NCBI RefSeq assembly: GCF_016859285.1
Contig: NC_053416.1
Coordinates: forward strand, 10,042,501 to 10,106,500
Direction of reading: 5' to 3'
DNA from: Xiphias gladius
Lineage: Eukaryota; Chordata; Actinopteri; Istiophoriformes; Xiphiidae
Length of the DNA stretch: 64,000 nt
The notes under the pieces were generated by a model, which was not told the origin of the DNA, made no database searches, and saw nothing but the letters and a program-made list of their open reading frames with translations. This document shows, piece after piece, positions 24,291 to 47,868 of this stretch (position 1 is the first letter of the stretch; every line of letters begins with the position of its first letter). A program made the position numbers and the translations under genes.

Positions 24291-24641
24291 TTCTTTTTCT
24301 ACCTCAGTTTTTATTTAACCTATTTTTTTCTGTTTAATTCTAATTTGTATGATTATTTGTCATTTTCTTGCGTGTGTTCATAGTATATCTTTCTGGTGGA
24401 TTTCATTGCACAGTCATGCGTCGTGTCGAACCTCAACCTTGAAACACCATGAAATGTCGGCGTTGGCCCCTAGACAACCAATCACGGGGTGACTTTTATT
24501 TTGAAGAACCGGAAGTTCCAGTGTTTTGATAACGGCGGCGGAAGAAGCTGTCATTTGCTCTCGTTTCGTCCAAGCGGTAGTTTCCCGACAAAACCGGTAG
24601 GAATTACATGACAAATGTGACCCGTTTCACAGAAAGTCACA

Positions 24642-35406
<10,765 letters not shown>

Positions 35407-38330
35407 GAAGGCTTGCGCTGTCAGGATTCAGTTTGTTTCAGAAATCTCAAATCATCTAAGCTGATTTCACAAAGAAACAATCTGTTAGTTGATTTGTTTG
35501 GATTTGTGATTGAAATGTCAAACTGTTTTTGTCCCACGTTGACGCGGTTACCTCTCTTGTCTAAGGTTTTCAAAATAGTCTGAGTTTTGTGACAAACTTG
35601 AGGTGTGCTTGATTTAACTCACCATTTAGGTGGATTACTTTAATCTTGAATGTGAATGCACTATATGTAAGGCAAGGTACTGTAAATCAAGTGCACCTCA
35701 AGTGTAGTGGTTACTTAAATATCATGCCAGATGCACGTTTAGCTAACATTTAAGGAGGCGGTAGATTTTGCTCCCAAGTTTGTACTAGTACGGCAATATG
35801 CCAGTGCTTTTGTCTGTTCTCTCTAAAACCCCCAAACACACTCTGACTGTGCGCAGCGATCCCTTAAACAGTTTTATATGCAGTTAAGACTTTTCTCTGT
35901 GGTGAGGTTGCTCCTGACAAAAGGTCCTGTATCTGTCTAGCTTCCGTCAAGTATTTGTATGATGACCTACAGTATCTTAACAAATTTAGGGCAGTTCAAA
36001 GCTAACCTGAAACTTTGCGCTGTTACCACTTATTAACACTTATTACGGAGCATTTACACTACAGTTACATTACTAATCTCAATAGTGTATCCACAGACGG
36101 GTTGACCTGACCTCGAGTTATCTTTCCCTGCATTCCGTGTGCTTGCCTCCTGCTCAATGGAGAAGGTTTAAAGAGGTGAAACGAGGGATTTTAATTGGCT
36201 GAAGAGGAAGCCAGTAGGAAAGGATATTGTCATCTGTGATGGGAACAGTAATGGGTTTTTAATTTTAAAAGACAACAAATATTTTCTACAACAAGATTGT
36301 AGGTAAATTAGAGCCACAGCGGTTAGCCGATTAATTGATTAGTTGTTTGATGGAAACTTAATTGGCAACTATTTTAACACTGCAGTCATTCTATCAGTTA
36401 TCTCTTATGTTATCATCATTTTTCAGCTGTTTTGAGTTGAGGATTTGCCACTTTTCTTTAAGACAGTAAATTGAATGTCTCTTTGGTTTTGGACAAAACA
36501 CACTGAAGACATTACCTGGGCTTAGAGAAATTTGAAATGGCATTTTCACAATTTTTTTTTTCTTTTACAGCACCGTATTCTCACAGACTGAACAATTAAT
36601 CAATTATTCAAGAAAATAATTGTGAAATATAATGAAAATAATCTTCAGTTGCAGCCCTAAAGTACTATGGACACTATAAGGCCAACTTTAACTGCTTCCT
36701 CAACAGTGTCCTGAAGCATCTCCTTCATCTTAAATTTTAGCACTGCCTGGCTCTTCTCTTCGTGCTCAGGCTTTTTACATATTGACATATTGATTTATTT
36801 ATTTAACACAAAATGATTTATTTATAAAACAATTTATTTTGTATTTATTTATTTATTGTTTTGTAGTGTGACACTAATAATTATTACCTTGCCCTTTTGT
36901 TAATAGGACTACTTGGTGCACTATGACTCTTCCCATCTAAGGTACACTGTACAGGAGTCATGAGGGAGGTTAATATTCATTCCAGGAATTTGTTTTCCTC
37001 TACAGTGTTCGCATGTTAAAAAATATTTCTTCCCTTTTTGTGCATTTTACAAGTAGGTGTGTGTCTGATTTGGCCAAATCTACTGATGTGGTTATTAGGG
37101 CTAATGTCTGTTTCTGGGTCTTTTTTTTTTTTTTTTAAATTTAACTGCTGTGTCTTTGTGATGTTGTATCATCAAAGATGACTCTGAGGGCTGGCTGAAC
37201 TGTTTTGAATTAAAGTGCCTATTCAGAATTTCAATGACCTAATGTAGATTTGTATATATTTCATTTGCTAATGTGCAGTAAGATGATCTTTTTGGTTTTT
37301 ATATGACACTAAACCCTTTGATGTTAAATATTGTATTGCCGGTATAATTAGGCCATTATGTGACAACTTGCATTTTACGATTTGTTTTTGATGCCCTAAA
37401 GAGTCCAAACTAAAATATTGTACTTACATTAACGGAAAATAGCACTAATATTTTGTCAGATGTAATCATTTTGTCAATAGTGTACTTATGGAAAATGTAC
37501 AATTTGTCAAAAAGTATATGTGGCTTTTTAAATGAAATAATTAGGGCCTGAATTTAAATTCGATGGTCAAGGGAAAGATACTAGTACACAGGAGGATGTC
37601 ACTGACTTTTTACTGATGCACTGTTTGTCTGTTTTGGACCTTTTTTTGGCAACGCAGCTCATCTACTCTGCTCCCATCTCAGTGAGAGATATTTTGCACT
37701 GATGAATCTCTTTAGATCCTTGTTTGTCCTGTTTTCTGCTAAACAGGCCCGTCTAACACAGCAAGGCTGATTTTTATGACAGAGGTTGAAATTAATTCCT
37801 GGTCAAATGTAAAAATGTTTGTTTTAATTGTGTCAAGCTACACAAGTCTTGTCATTCTGATCTTCAAGCAGTATTCCTACTATGAGGTTTGAATAACTGT
37901 ATAATCATCCAGAGATATGGACGAGTTGAATCTGCATGGTTTTTTTTTCCCTTTTCATTAAAGTATCCTTTGATTTTCATTTGTTGCTTAACTGTATCTG
38001 AACCATAAAAAAAACATACTTTGTTTGTATGGAATTTTTGAAGAAACAGTTGCAATCTTACAATAACAATCTTACAACTAAACTTAAAAATCTGAAAATT
38101 TTTGACGATGGTTCTACTGTATGTAGAAACTGTTCACGACAGTTGTTTTGTGACAAGTACACCTGCAATAGGTCTATATGTGAATGCTCTTGAAATGTGA
38201 ATTTATGCTGAGAGGAAAAATAATCTCAGATTGAGATTTTTCCCTGTGTAGTCCTGAAATTGTTAAGTGTCTCCTCAGTCAGACATCTTGCAAGTGTACT
38301 GGAGGTAAATAAAAGCAACTCTTGAAATTG
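35407..38330 (+). other. slc9a6: slc9a6 3' UTR with poly(A) signal
   Basis: Long AT-rich stretch after the stop codon without any exon. A perfect AATAAA at 38308-38313 (GGAGGTAAATAAAAGC) lies about 320 bp before the fhl1 promoter and is the most plausible distal poly(A) signal. Earlier sites may be used too. It includes an inverted copy of the GATTAAT-type repeat (36312-36659). The UTR limit is inferred. Confidence 0.6.
36312..36659 (-). repeat. GATTAAT-type dispersed repeat, reverse orientation
   Basis: Left boundary AGAGCCACAGCGGTTAGCCG and right boundary 'AATAATCTTCAGTTGCAGCC' match the two termini of the family at 6185-6590 in reverse orientation, with GATTAATTGATTAG and CAATTAATCAATTATTC inside. 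It lies in the presumed slc9a6 3' UTR. Confidence 0.65.
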
Positions 38331-38620
38331 ACATGTCTTTGCTCTTTTAAATTATACAGTCCCAAAATGGTAACGCTAACATTAATACAAAACAAGTATA
38401 AGGAGACTGAAGTCTTTTTAGCATGTTCACACAAATTTCTCAAAAGCTGCTGAGAGTGAACGTCACATTTACTGTATTTTCAAAAGGTCACAGACTTTTA
38501 TTTTGAAGGTAAATTCCCCGCTTCTTTTCGAGCGTCACATTTTTTTTATCCCCTTCGAAAACTGAACGACTGTACTTCCGGTCTGAGCCTCGTCGTGTGC
38601 GTCCAACTTGACGCAGCCGC

Positions 38621-38720
38621 AGACTGTGGTATTTAAAACGCGTGAGGGTCTCGTTAAAGCGGAGTTCCGCTGCCTCCAAGGAGCCGCTCATCCACCGCTG
38701 CAGACATCACCCGGAACCCG
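38621..38720 (+). promoter_or_regulatory. fhl1: fhl1 core promoter and non-coding exon 1
   Basis: A TATA-like TATTTAAAA at 38630-38638 lies in a locally GC-rich, CpG-containing stretch (38560-38720). About 30 bp further, transcription would start near 38660, and the exon would end at AACCCG|GTAAGA (donor at 38721-38722). The first coding exon is preceded by an acceptor at 49601-49603, so a 5' UTR exon is expected upstream. A TATA-containing promoter fits a tissue-restricted gene. TSS and exon start are inferred. Confidence 0.65.
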
Positions 38721-38994
38721 GTAAGATGGCTGACGAGGTCCGCCGTTTATTGCTCTGCAGTCCAACCGAACCTCCGTCTCCTAAAACTTGTTCTTAGACA
38801 AAACTCTACTCTAGGTCTGTTTTGCAGTTTCCACTCTGAGCATGCAGCGGTAATGTCACGCCTGGTGAGATTCTCTCCAAACACCTTTTCTTAACCCACC
38901 GTAAAGATGTGGCAATAAAGTTACTGATCTCTGAGCAGATCACCAATACAATATGTCCCACCAGCAAATCGTACAGTAGCATGTTACTCTGCTC

Positions 38995-38995
38995 C

Positions 38996-39062
<67 letters not shown>
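38995..39062. repeat. (CT)n(CA)n microsatellite
   Basis: About 11 CT units run directly into about 23 CA units, 275 bp downstream of the fhl1 non-coding exon. It faces a (GT)n array at 39176. Confidence 0.97.
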
Positions 39063-39063
<1 letters not shown>

Positions 39064-39172
39064 CACATCTTAAGATTTCACAAACACTTCACTTGCAAAG
39101 CAGCATTTTTATATCTGGAGAGGAAACAAGCCTTATAGTTGTCCGGGGCGTTGGCTGAGTGTCTGTCTCTAT

Positions 39173-39175
<3 letters not shown>

Positions 39176-39212
<37 letters not shown>
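39176..39212. repeat. (GT)n microsatellite
   Basis: About 18 perfect GT units, complementary to the CA array 114 bp upstream. Confidence 0.97.
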
Positions 39213-39216
<4 letters not shown>

Positions 39217-39809
39217 TAGAGTTACATGCTGACTTGTGGAAGCCTGGGCAGCTCCTGAAATCTGTTTCCAGTTAGGAGGTCTCCTTTTTTTTTTTTTTTT
39301 TTTTCACCCAATGATGGAACTGCTGAGGCAAAAAAAAAAAAAAAAAAGCATCACAGAGGTCAATTACAATTCCTTTTCACTGTCCTGTGTGTTGTGTGTG
39401 CGTGCTTGCATGCGAGTGTGTGTGTGATTTTTTTTTTTTTTATATGAATTCGAGATCCATATAGGTGCGATTGACCTCTTTCTCCCAAGTTTTTGGGGTT
39501 TTTGAAGTCTTCAGTCTAACTGCAACCCTCAAGTCATAGCAAGGAAACTTGGATTACTCATAAATTTGCTAACGAAAATGTCATTTTTCAGTCCAGTCAA
39601 GACTGAAATGGGGAAGGAGATATTTCCCAGTAAGGTTACAGAAGCAAACACCTTGTTGCACATTGTGAAATACTGCCTTCACAAATGTTGCAACATCTCA
39701 TGATAAAATATTCGGATGTAGGCTTTATAGCGCCGCTGATTCTAACAGTCATATGGAAGTACTTGTAGTATCGCGCTAATTTCTGACTGCACGTACGAGC
39801 ACACATGCA

Positions 39810-39810
<1 letters not shown>

Positions 39811-39868
<58 letters not shown>
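39811..39868. repeat. (AC)n microsatellite
   Basis: About 29 perfect AC units in fhl1 intron 1. Confidence 0.97.
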
Positions 39869-39873
<5 letters not shown>

Positions 39874-40310
39874 GTAAGTAAACCAAGACCCGTGTGTGTG
39901 ACTGACCTTTCGCTGAAGTTTGTAGTTTGGAGTCAAAGCTGGTGCCCGCCTGTTAAAGAAATTACCGTGAGCTCAGTCCCATAAAATACATCACGGGCTC
40001 ATAAAACTTTGTCATAAAACAATTTGTCTGACTTCATGTTATGGTAACTCCCTGTTGTGTCTTGCCTGTTGTGATTTTAATAGCAGAGATTGTAAATGGG
40101 ATACTGGCACACTGTGTTTTTTTTTTTCCTTTTCATTGACCCCCGATAGTAAACTCGCTTTTTTTTTAGTTTTCAAAACGGAGATCTGAATGGATTTATG
40201 CAGTTTTAACGTTCTGGCAACTTGGCAGTCTTTTATCTTTGACCTGCAGCCATTAAAACCTGTTGTAATGTCTTTGGCTGTGCCTACGTTAATCAGAGGG
40301 TGTGATTAAC

Positions 40311-41301
40311 GTGGTTCACTTCTTGCCAAGAGCTACATAACAGCGTCGACACCACTCTCATATCTGCTTGTTAAAGCCACAGTGTGCAACTTTTTTTTCT
40401 AACATTTTTAACTTGACATATGCTCCAAAACACATCTTAAAGTGGAGAGGTGCTGTCTGTGACCCAGACTCATTGAACAGCCTGGCAGCGTTGCAGCGAC
40501 GTTCCCCTCTGGGAAGGCCAGGGTCAGGGGGAGGGAGCTCACGGCTGTCGATCAAGACGTAGGGCTAGTAATCTCGCCGTTCCTGCATCCGCTGAGATGG
40601 CGAACACGTCAAGGATGTAGGTGAGGAGCTAGGTGGAGTGTAACGGGGCAAGGAGAGGGAGGGGATGGGGGAGCAGAGGGGTTTTGCCTTCGAGTCTCCT
40701 GCATATCGGACCTTTGAATATGAAGCTGCAGCCAGGACACGTCAGCTCGGCTCAGCATAAAGACTGGAAACGGGGGAAACAGCTAGCCTGGCTCCATCCA
40801 AAAAAAAAAAAAAAAAAATCAGCATAACAGCAACTCTAAAGGTCACAAAGCAATCCGCCATATCTTGTTTGTTTAATCCGAACAAAAATCCAAAGTGTAA
40901 AAACATCAGGTTTTGGTTTTACAGGGATTTACATGCGGGACTATTTCCTGGCCTGGAGCAGTGAGTCCCTGGAGTCTTGCCGTCACCGTGCAATCGGTGA
41001 AGATTGGTAAACCCACGACTTGTAATTTGTACGCTTCATTTTATGTACAGATTAGACAAATGAGATATAGTGTGTTAATTAGAGAGCTTTAGAGGTGCTA
41101 TTAGGCAGATTTTTTTGTTAACTTTGGACCGAGCCCGGTTAACCGGTTCCCCATTTCCAGTTTAAATGTTAAGTTAAAGCTAAACTAAGCATCTCCCAGC
41201 CGTAGCCTCCTATGTAACAGAGTGGTATTGATCCTCTCATCTAACTCTTAGCAGGAAAGCCATTTAACGTACTTCCCAAAATGTCAAACTGTTCCTTTAA
41301 G
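40311..41301. mobile_element. Long inverted-repeat fold-back element interrupted by another insertion
   Basis: The left arm contains CACTTCTTGCCAAGAGCTAC, ACACCACTCTCATATCTG, then TATGAAGCTGCAGCCAGG, CATAAAGACTGGAAACGGGG, ACAGCTAGCCTGGCTC and ATCTTGTTTGTTTAATCCG. Read on the other strand, the right arm from 41301 shows AAAGGAACAGTTTGACATTT, GCTAAGAGTTAGATGAG, AATACCACTCTGTTACAT, then AACTGGAAATGGGG, GCTCGGTCCAAAG and ATCTCATTTGTCTAATC in the same order. The left arm is split by about 350 bp of unrelated sequence (about 40368-40717), a nested insertion. Confidence 0.75.
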
Positions 41302-42611
41302 CTTATAAATAGTAACAGATGGGCGAAAAAATTTGTCGAAAATCACAATAAATGCGTGGAGAAAGCTTAACACACACAGATTAAATTTGTCAACCATCTG
41401 TGAGTTCCCTCTGCCCTGTGGTTTAACCGTTAAATTGATGGTAAGTGATCTAATGTTTGTTCCCCTGAAAGGAATTTTTTTTTTTTTTTTTTTTTTTAAA
41501 TATTTCAAATGGATTTATATTTCAACACAGAAATTGTTATGTTTGGCATTCGTTTAGAAACGGCTCTGTTCAAGTAAGGGTCTAGTGTGTTCATTGTTAG
41601 GGCAAGAATCTGGAGAAATGGTTAGAAACTGGGATTCGGGGGGATTTTGCTGGATGGAGATTTATGAAGGGAGATTAGAACAGTTCGAAAGCAAACAGGC
41701 CCCCGAGACAGCACTGAGGGCTTAAATGTCCATATCATCATTTTAACATGAAATTTCCCCGTTAGCTTTGAACCTTCAGTAGGGCCAGGACGGACTAGTC
41801 TGATGTGGGAAGGGTTCACACACACACACACACTCTGATGCTGAAGGTTTTTAGTTTTGTCAGCTGCTCTGTTCTGAAAGGCATCTCAGTTACTGAGCTG
41901 AAAACTGAGGGCGATAAAGGAGAGAACAGAAGACTCTGCAGAAACATTGTGTGTAACTCAAGGCAAAGCGAGTTAGGTTGAGTACAGCTAACCAGGAGCC
42001 TCTGGTAAAACCATCATGTCTGTCCTCTTGTAGTGAGACATGCCAGGTTTTTTGACCTCACTCTACACGACTCAGATCTGTTGTATCGGCTCTATTCCAG
42101 TGTCTGGAATGTGGCTCACCAGAGCCAAATTAAACAATTAGATTTCTTTGCAGGCTGTTGCGGAGTAAAAATTGTTTGACCCAACTCGCTTGCTCAATTT
42201 CAAATACTGATTTGTATTTATTTTTGAGATAGCATGATTGGAATTAGGGTTAGGAACTCTCCCAGAGTACTGTTGTTCCAGTTGGACCATGATAAGGAGA
42301 TCCTGTGACCTTTTAAAGCTGCTCGAAGTAACATTTTTATATCAACAATGGATCAAATGACTGTGTGTTGCTCATGACAAACCCACAGACAATCATCACC
42401 CAACTCTACTGTCAACCTCAGCTCTACAGAGCTTTTTAGCGTCTTGAGCCTATTGTTTTGGTTTTATGGCCCCACAGCTTTACTGCTTTGGTTCACTGCT
42501 CTCATCTGCGTCACTTTCATCTGCAGCAGACAGCAGCTTCCAGCAAAAAACAAACAAAAAAACAAACAAAAAAGCTCCGATAAAGTCACTTTATGTTTGT
42601 CGGTGAACATA

Positions 42612-42766
42612 GTTGAGTATTTAGCAGCTAAAAAGCCATATATTTCCCGAGGGAGTTCGTAAAGACTAAAACGGAGCTCAAAGAAGAGTGAATATTCGGT
42701 TGGATGGATAAACGACTCGAAATGAATGCTCATATAGCTCAGTGTCTGCTAAATAGGCAAATAGGC
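42612..42766 (+). repeat. 'TTTAGCAGCTAAA' dispersed repeat, copy 1
   Basis: Contains TATTTAGCAGCTAAAAAGCC, ATATATTTCCCGAGGGAGTT and GAGCTCAAAGAAGAGTGAAT. The same sequence order is found at 56040-56215 in adgrg4. The upstream part of the unit may extend to about 42330. Confidence 0.6.
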
Positions 42767-43311
42767 CGGAAAAAATAAACGATTAAATAAATTAACTAAT
42801 TAATTAAGCCCAAAAAACAAACAGTTAAAGTAGGTTTAAGCAATTTGGTTTTCCATTGAGTCATTTTGTAATTCACGTTAAAACTGCCTTGATTGGAGAA
42901 AGAAAGCATTGCCATTATTTATATTATGAGTCTGGTACATTCTTTTCTGTCATTTCCAACATTTCCCAGAATATTTGACACAACCCAGGGAAGCCATACA
43001 TTATACTTTAAATAAAACCTAGCAACCAACTAGTTTGTGAAAATTTCAGCCTGTTTATGAGGGCAGCTTCTTACTCACAGGTATCGGTGATGCAGTGCAT
43101 TCTGGTCTTTGGAGGCTTTTGCTGGTTCAGACATTGATGCATCTCTTCAGCTTCTCCGATGGATTTCTTTTTCTGGGACCGACGCAGAATTGTGAGTTTT
43201 GTAAAAAGCTCTTGCTGCCTCATTCTGAAAGACAAAAAAAAATGTGAAATTAAGTTTACAATGCAGAATATTTTAAACAAATTTTAAGGTGAGATATGCA
43301 GTAAATATTTT

Positions 43312-43603
43312 AGAGCTGAAACGATTAGTGGTTATAGATTAGTCAAAGTAAAAAGAGGCTTAATCTACATCAAATTTATTATCGCTTAAATCATTTTTAA
43401 TCGCTTAAATCATTTTTCAAAACAACAAGGGCAAAAATCTCCTGGTCCCAGCCTCTAAAATTATGATTTTTGCTGGTTTTTTGGGTTTTTTTGGGGCATT
43501 TTTCACTATTTTCTGACATTTATAGAACAAACAATTAGTTAATTAATTAATTAAGAAATGAAATGATTAATCGATAATGAAAATACATTTTTAGTTGCAG
43601 CCA
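43312..43603 (-). repeat. GATTAAT-type dispersed repeat, reverse orientation
   Basis: Bounded by AGAGCTGAAACGATTAGTGG and 'AAAATACATTTTTAGTTGCA', with an ATTAGTTAATTAATTAATTA run. Same family as the copy at 36312. Inside, GCTTAAATCATTTTTAATC is tandemly duplicated. Confidence 0.65.
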
Positions 43604-44289
43604 TAATTTTGTTATTCAACTGGATCTTTGTGAGATGCTGAAGTTTTGGGTGTATTTTCCCATTAAGTATTATCCCTTAAAGCAGCCGAACGTCCAAACA
43701 CGATCTTGTAACGTCCATTAATAAGTTCCAACCAAAACCCTTTAGACTTCCACAATTTAAAGGCCATTTCTTTCCCAGCCATCACAACATCGCGTCGTCT
43801 CTCATGAGTTGCCTCGACATTTAAGCAATAAGTGACCCGTTACACTGAGGAGGTGAATCCATCTAAAAGCCATTATTCCTTATTTATTCCAAACTTTAAT
43901 TCCGCATTAGTATTAGGGTGGGAGGAAATGTAGATCAAGAGGAACAGACAAGCTGAAGACACATTTTTAAGCATTAAAACAGCTCAGATGGGAATTGCAG
44001 CTCAGTATCAAGATGGACACGAGATGAATATTTTGTACATTCACTGTTCCAACCCGAATCTTTTTTTAAACCAACGGGAAGTCCCACTAAGTGATATCTT
44101 CTACTCGCTGCCATACCGAATCAATGATTAAAGAGTCAGACATTTTTCAGAGGCAAGTCTGCACTGAGGTCACACCTGCAGCACACTGAATGTAATATAA
44201 GTTCAGCCAGGGTGTACGTTGATGCGGATCTGCAGGAACTAATGAGATGTTAATGTAAACTTATTAATAGCCAGTACATGAAGGAATTC

Positions 44290-44290
<1 letters not shown>

Positions 44291-44322
<32 letters not shown>
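44291..44322. repeat. (GT)n microsatellite with opposed CA tract
   Basis: About 16 GT units. An imperfect CA tract with CAGA interruptions follows at 44408-44441. Confidence 0.95.
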
Positions 44323-44324
<2 letters not shown>

Positions 44325-46705
44325 CTGGATGGTGCCAACTTCACCCTTCTGATGGAGACTTCCTGTTTCCCAGTTTTCCACTACATTCTTCCGCGATAAG
44401 CTCATGCCAACACACACAGACACACAGACACACACACACAGGGACATACACAGATGGTTGGTACATGCAGACACTCTAAAATAATACACACAGTTTCAGT
44501 TTGTATGGTCATGTTTGCCCTGGCCGATTTCACCCCCACTCACTTTGTGTTTCTTTGTTTTTATGCCTCCTTCTCATCCCCCCGTGTGTTTTTAAACATG
44601 GGCGTGATTCTCTTCTCGTACACAGGACATGATGTCACCTCTCGGCGCTCTATTTTTACACCATAGATTTCCAACAGCAGCGTGGTAGGTTTGGGGTTTG
44701 TCATCGTTGCAGTCAGGTGGCTGAAACTTAAACTGAGGTGTGAAAGGGTGAACAAAAAACACAGAGAGCAAAAACGGAAAAAAGCAGGAGATGAAGGGAT
44801 TCGGAAGAAATTTCAAGTTAAAAATGCGTGGTAGTTTTGAAATGCTTTAAATTGAGTGGCTGCGGACTGCATGGAGACTTAAATCAACTTACAGGATAAG
44901 GCTGGTGGTTTTTCCCACTGCCAAAAAATTCCACGATTGGACCAAAAGGAACAATAAACTGATCCTAAGGAGTATGACCTATGTATCCTGCTAGCCTGAT
45001 ATAACTTAATCCTCTCGACCATAGACCTCCATTGTTGTCAAAAACTATTTGAAAACACGTCAGTGAGCCACGATGTCCCTTCATTACCATGAACATGGAC
45101 ACCAGTTTATTTTGAGTCATTATCTCTGACTGAAAATAGTCCCAAACAAATATGCAGTTTGCTCCTGTTACTGACGACAGTAAGAAAAATGTAGAATAAC
45201 ATCAGCCTTATCTTTTAACCATAACCAGTACATGCTGCACCCCAACCCTTACATGAACCGAGGAACAAGTCTTAACCATAAGATGTAATGTTTACCCTGG
45301 GGGGGGTGCGCTGGGTTTCGAGTCCCTATGATGTGACTTTATGAACAGATTAACGTCCCCACAGTGTGATTAACACAAGTACACAGAGAGTTTTCCTTGG
45401 CTGCAGCGCTGTCCTCGGCCCTGCCTTCAGCTTCGACTGCATGACGCAGCTTGATTTCCCCCTGAGCTGTTTCCATGGTGATCAAACATTACAGTTTTGT
45501 ATTGGCAGTTTGGAGAGGAGAAAATGATGTATAACGCGGTGTCATGCCACGGTGACATAGCAAGAATATTTACTGCAGAAAAACAAAGTGAAGACATGTA
45601 GCAACACTGTCCTCGGAGGCGCCTGACGTCAGTGAAAGCTGATTTATTTTCTTCCAACCTGTGTGGATACTGGCTCGCTTCCTGTCAGCCATTGTCCGGC
45701 TCCCATCAGATAACATTTTCATGAGGCTGTTAGCCAAACATTCTTACTACCATCATATATCCAACACAGTACTTCATGTAGCTGTGGCCTATATACACAC
45801 GTCGTACCTACTAAGTTTGTCCGTGCACTTTTGAGGAAAAAACAAGCGAAGAAAGTTATAAATTAATTCCTATTAGTTGAGAGGCAGGGAGTAATAGAGC
45901 GAGAAGTGGATGTAGATAGATTATAACAGGTAAATACCAGATGAGTGTCGTCTTTGTCTGGCCCGGACTTGCTGTCTTCCAGTGGAGATGGATGAGTTGC
46001 CCCAGCGAACAAATAAACCAGCCGCAGGTTTTTCATTAATAAGTAACGAATTAGCAGGTCACTGAAAGGAAGACGTATGCCCGCTCCGCACGATGTCGGC
46101 CTCAGTTTGCCGCGGAATTGTCTGTCGGGGAGACGCGACCACAAAAGAAGTTATTTAATCAACTTCATTAACAGTAGCACCTTTAACCTCAAACACAGAT
46201 CTCTGTCAGACTCTGGGTAACAAACTAAAATGTGTGAAAACTGCTTAAGCCTAAGGGGGACTGCTCAGATCTATCTTTTGTTACTGCATGTTGTGCTGTC
46301 AGCTACTGACCACATAAAAACATTGTAAATAACAGAGTAAAATGTTATTTTCTTTGCATATTAACAGTTTCAATTACATACACTTAAAAGAATCAAATTA
46401 AAAGACATGTAAGGCTCATCACTTTCAGTTTTTTTACCACTGTCTCGATGGAAAAAATGAAAGTTTTAAATGAAGCAGTATTTTTAACCAGTTGCTTTTT
46501 TTTTTGTTTCGTTACTGCTGCCAGAGGACACAGTTCAGAGCAATTTAGAGCAAACGAGGTCAGTTAGTCAAATGGGAAAAAAAATACACTAAAGCGCCAC
46601 TGAGTCGCTCTAAGCTTTTCAAAAAGACATTGTTCAACTACGGAATACTTGGGCTGCAAACGGTAGGTATTTTTAGCCACACGAGCATGCATGGGTCTGA
46701 AGATC

Positions 46706-47006
46706 ATGAAATTTGGTGCAGAAATACAAATTTTCATCTAACACCATCATCAGGCCAAAATCTCAATTCGTCCAATACTTTGGTTTGGGACCAAATCTGA
46801 GACATCCCTGTCGGCCTCTACTGTACTTGTTGTGTTTAGTGCAAATGAGTAAATGTCAGCATGCTAACACGCTAAACTACAATGGCAGACATGATAAACG
46901 TTGTTCCTGTTTAGTGCCATGCATGTTAATATTGTCATTATGAGCATGTTAGCACGCTGATGTTAGCCTTTAGCTAAATTTATCTCACAAAGACTGTTAG
47001 TCTTGT
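46706..47006 (+). repeat. Teleost 'AGCGCCACCATGAG' dispersed repeat, copy 2
   Basis: Matches the il2rg-intron copy through GAAATTTGGTGCAGAAATAC, CACCATCATCAGGCCAAAA, TGTCAGCATGCTAACACGC and the end TTAGTCTTGTT. It contains extra sequence (CATGTTAGCACGCTGATGTT) that the copy at 17670 lacks, indicating an internal deletion there. Confidence 0.65.
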
Positions 47007-47652
47007 TAAATCATTAAGAGCAGAGCTGAAAATAATGAGCTCTAAAAGCACTGAATATTAAAAGTCAGAGACCAAAAAAAGGAGAGACAACAGGGACAAA
47101 TATAAAGGTCACAGCTCTAATGTCAATGTGTCACCATCCTCCCAGATCCCTACTCGGACTTTAACCTCTATTTTTAACCTAAAACCTTTAAATAATGATT
47201 TCTAGGCTTAAAAAAAGAAAGTTCAGGGGAAGGGATTTTCAAACTGGAACAACTTGTATTACAAGTTCTTTATTTAAGTTCAAGTTATGGGACCTGACAG
47301 ACGGCCAACAACTACCTCGGCACAGCTGTTACCGATAAAGAGTAAAGACATCCGCGATTTCCCCTCCTAAAGCATCAGAACAGGTATCAGCATAAAAAAA
47401 AAAAAATACCCAATTCCGTCGGGCCTTGTCTATAAAAACTAATCCCTGGCCCATCTCTGGCCTTTTCTGAGAGCTTAAGGAAAGTCACAAGAAAAGGGGG
47501 GATTTGAATGTTTGCAAATGCAAACATTCCGACCCTAAAAAGCAGAACTTCCTCGTGAATCTGTGCTGACATGCTGCTCCAACCAGGAGGCAAACGCTAT
47601 AGTTTGTGGTTTTCATGGTTTCCTAGGGAGTGGTCCATGCATGAGGTTGAAT

Positions 47653-47653
<1 letters not shown>

Positions 47654-47697
<44 letters not shown>

Positions 47698-47720
47698 TAT
47701 GTGTGTGTGTGTGTATGCGC
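47654..47720. repeat. (GT)n microsatellite
   Basis: Two GT runs (about 20 and 10 units) separated by GAGTATGT, then GCGTGCGTGCGTG. Confidence 0.95.
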
Positions 47721-47827
47721 GTGCGTGCGTGTGGAGGTTCTGTCAAAGAGTTGTCGTCGTTCCAGATCTCACCACATTAGTCATACCAGGCATTCCTTCA
47801 TGTGTTCATCTTATTGTGTGGACACAA

Positions 47828-47828
<1 letters not shown>

Positions 47829-47868
<40 letters not shown>

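Larger units (their letters stand above)
22064..24641. other. Divergent intergenic region between il2rg and slc9a6
   Basis: The two genes are head to head, with start codons 2.58 kb apart. The region holds Tc1-like relics (22845-22912, 23853-24290). The last 240 bp before slc9a6 are CpG-richer (GGCGGCGGAAGAAG at 24532-24545) and are the likely slc9a6 promoter/5' UTR. No exon was seen between them. Confidence 0.5.

Noticed and set aside
38725-38798. ATG just after the fhl1 first donor (MADEV...) as an alternative coding start
   Set aside because: The frame stops after about 25 codons and does not resemble FHL proteins. The GTAAGATGG context is better read as a splice donor.
39636-39936. Open frames made of Cys-Val repeats
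   Set aside because: Translations of CA/GT microsatellites.
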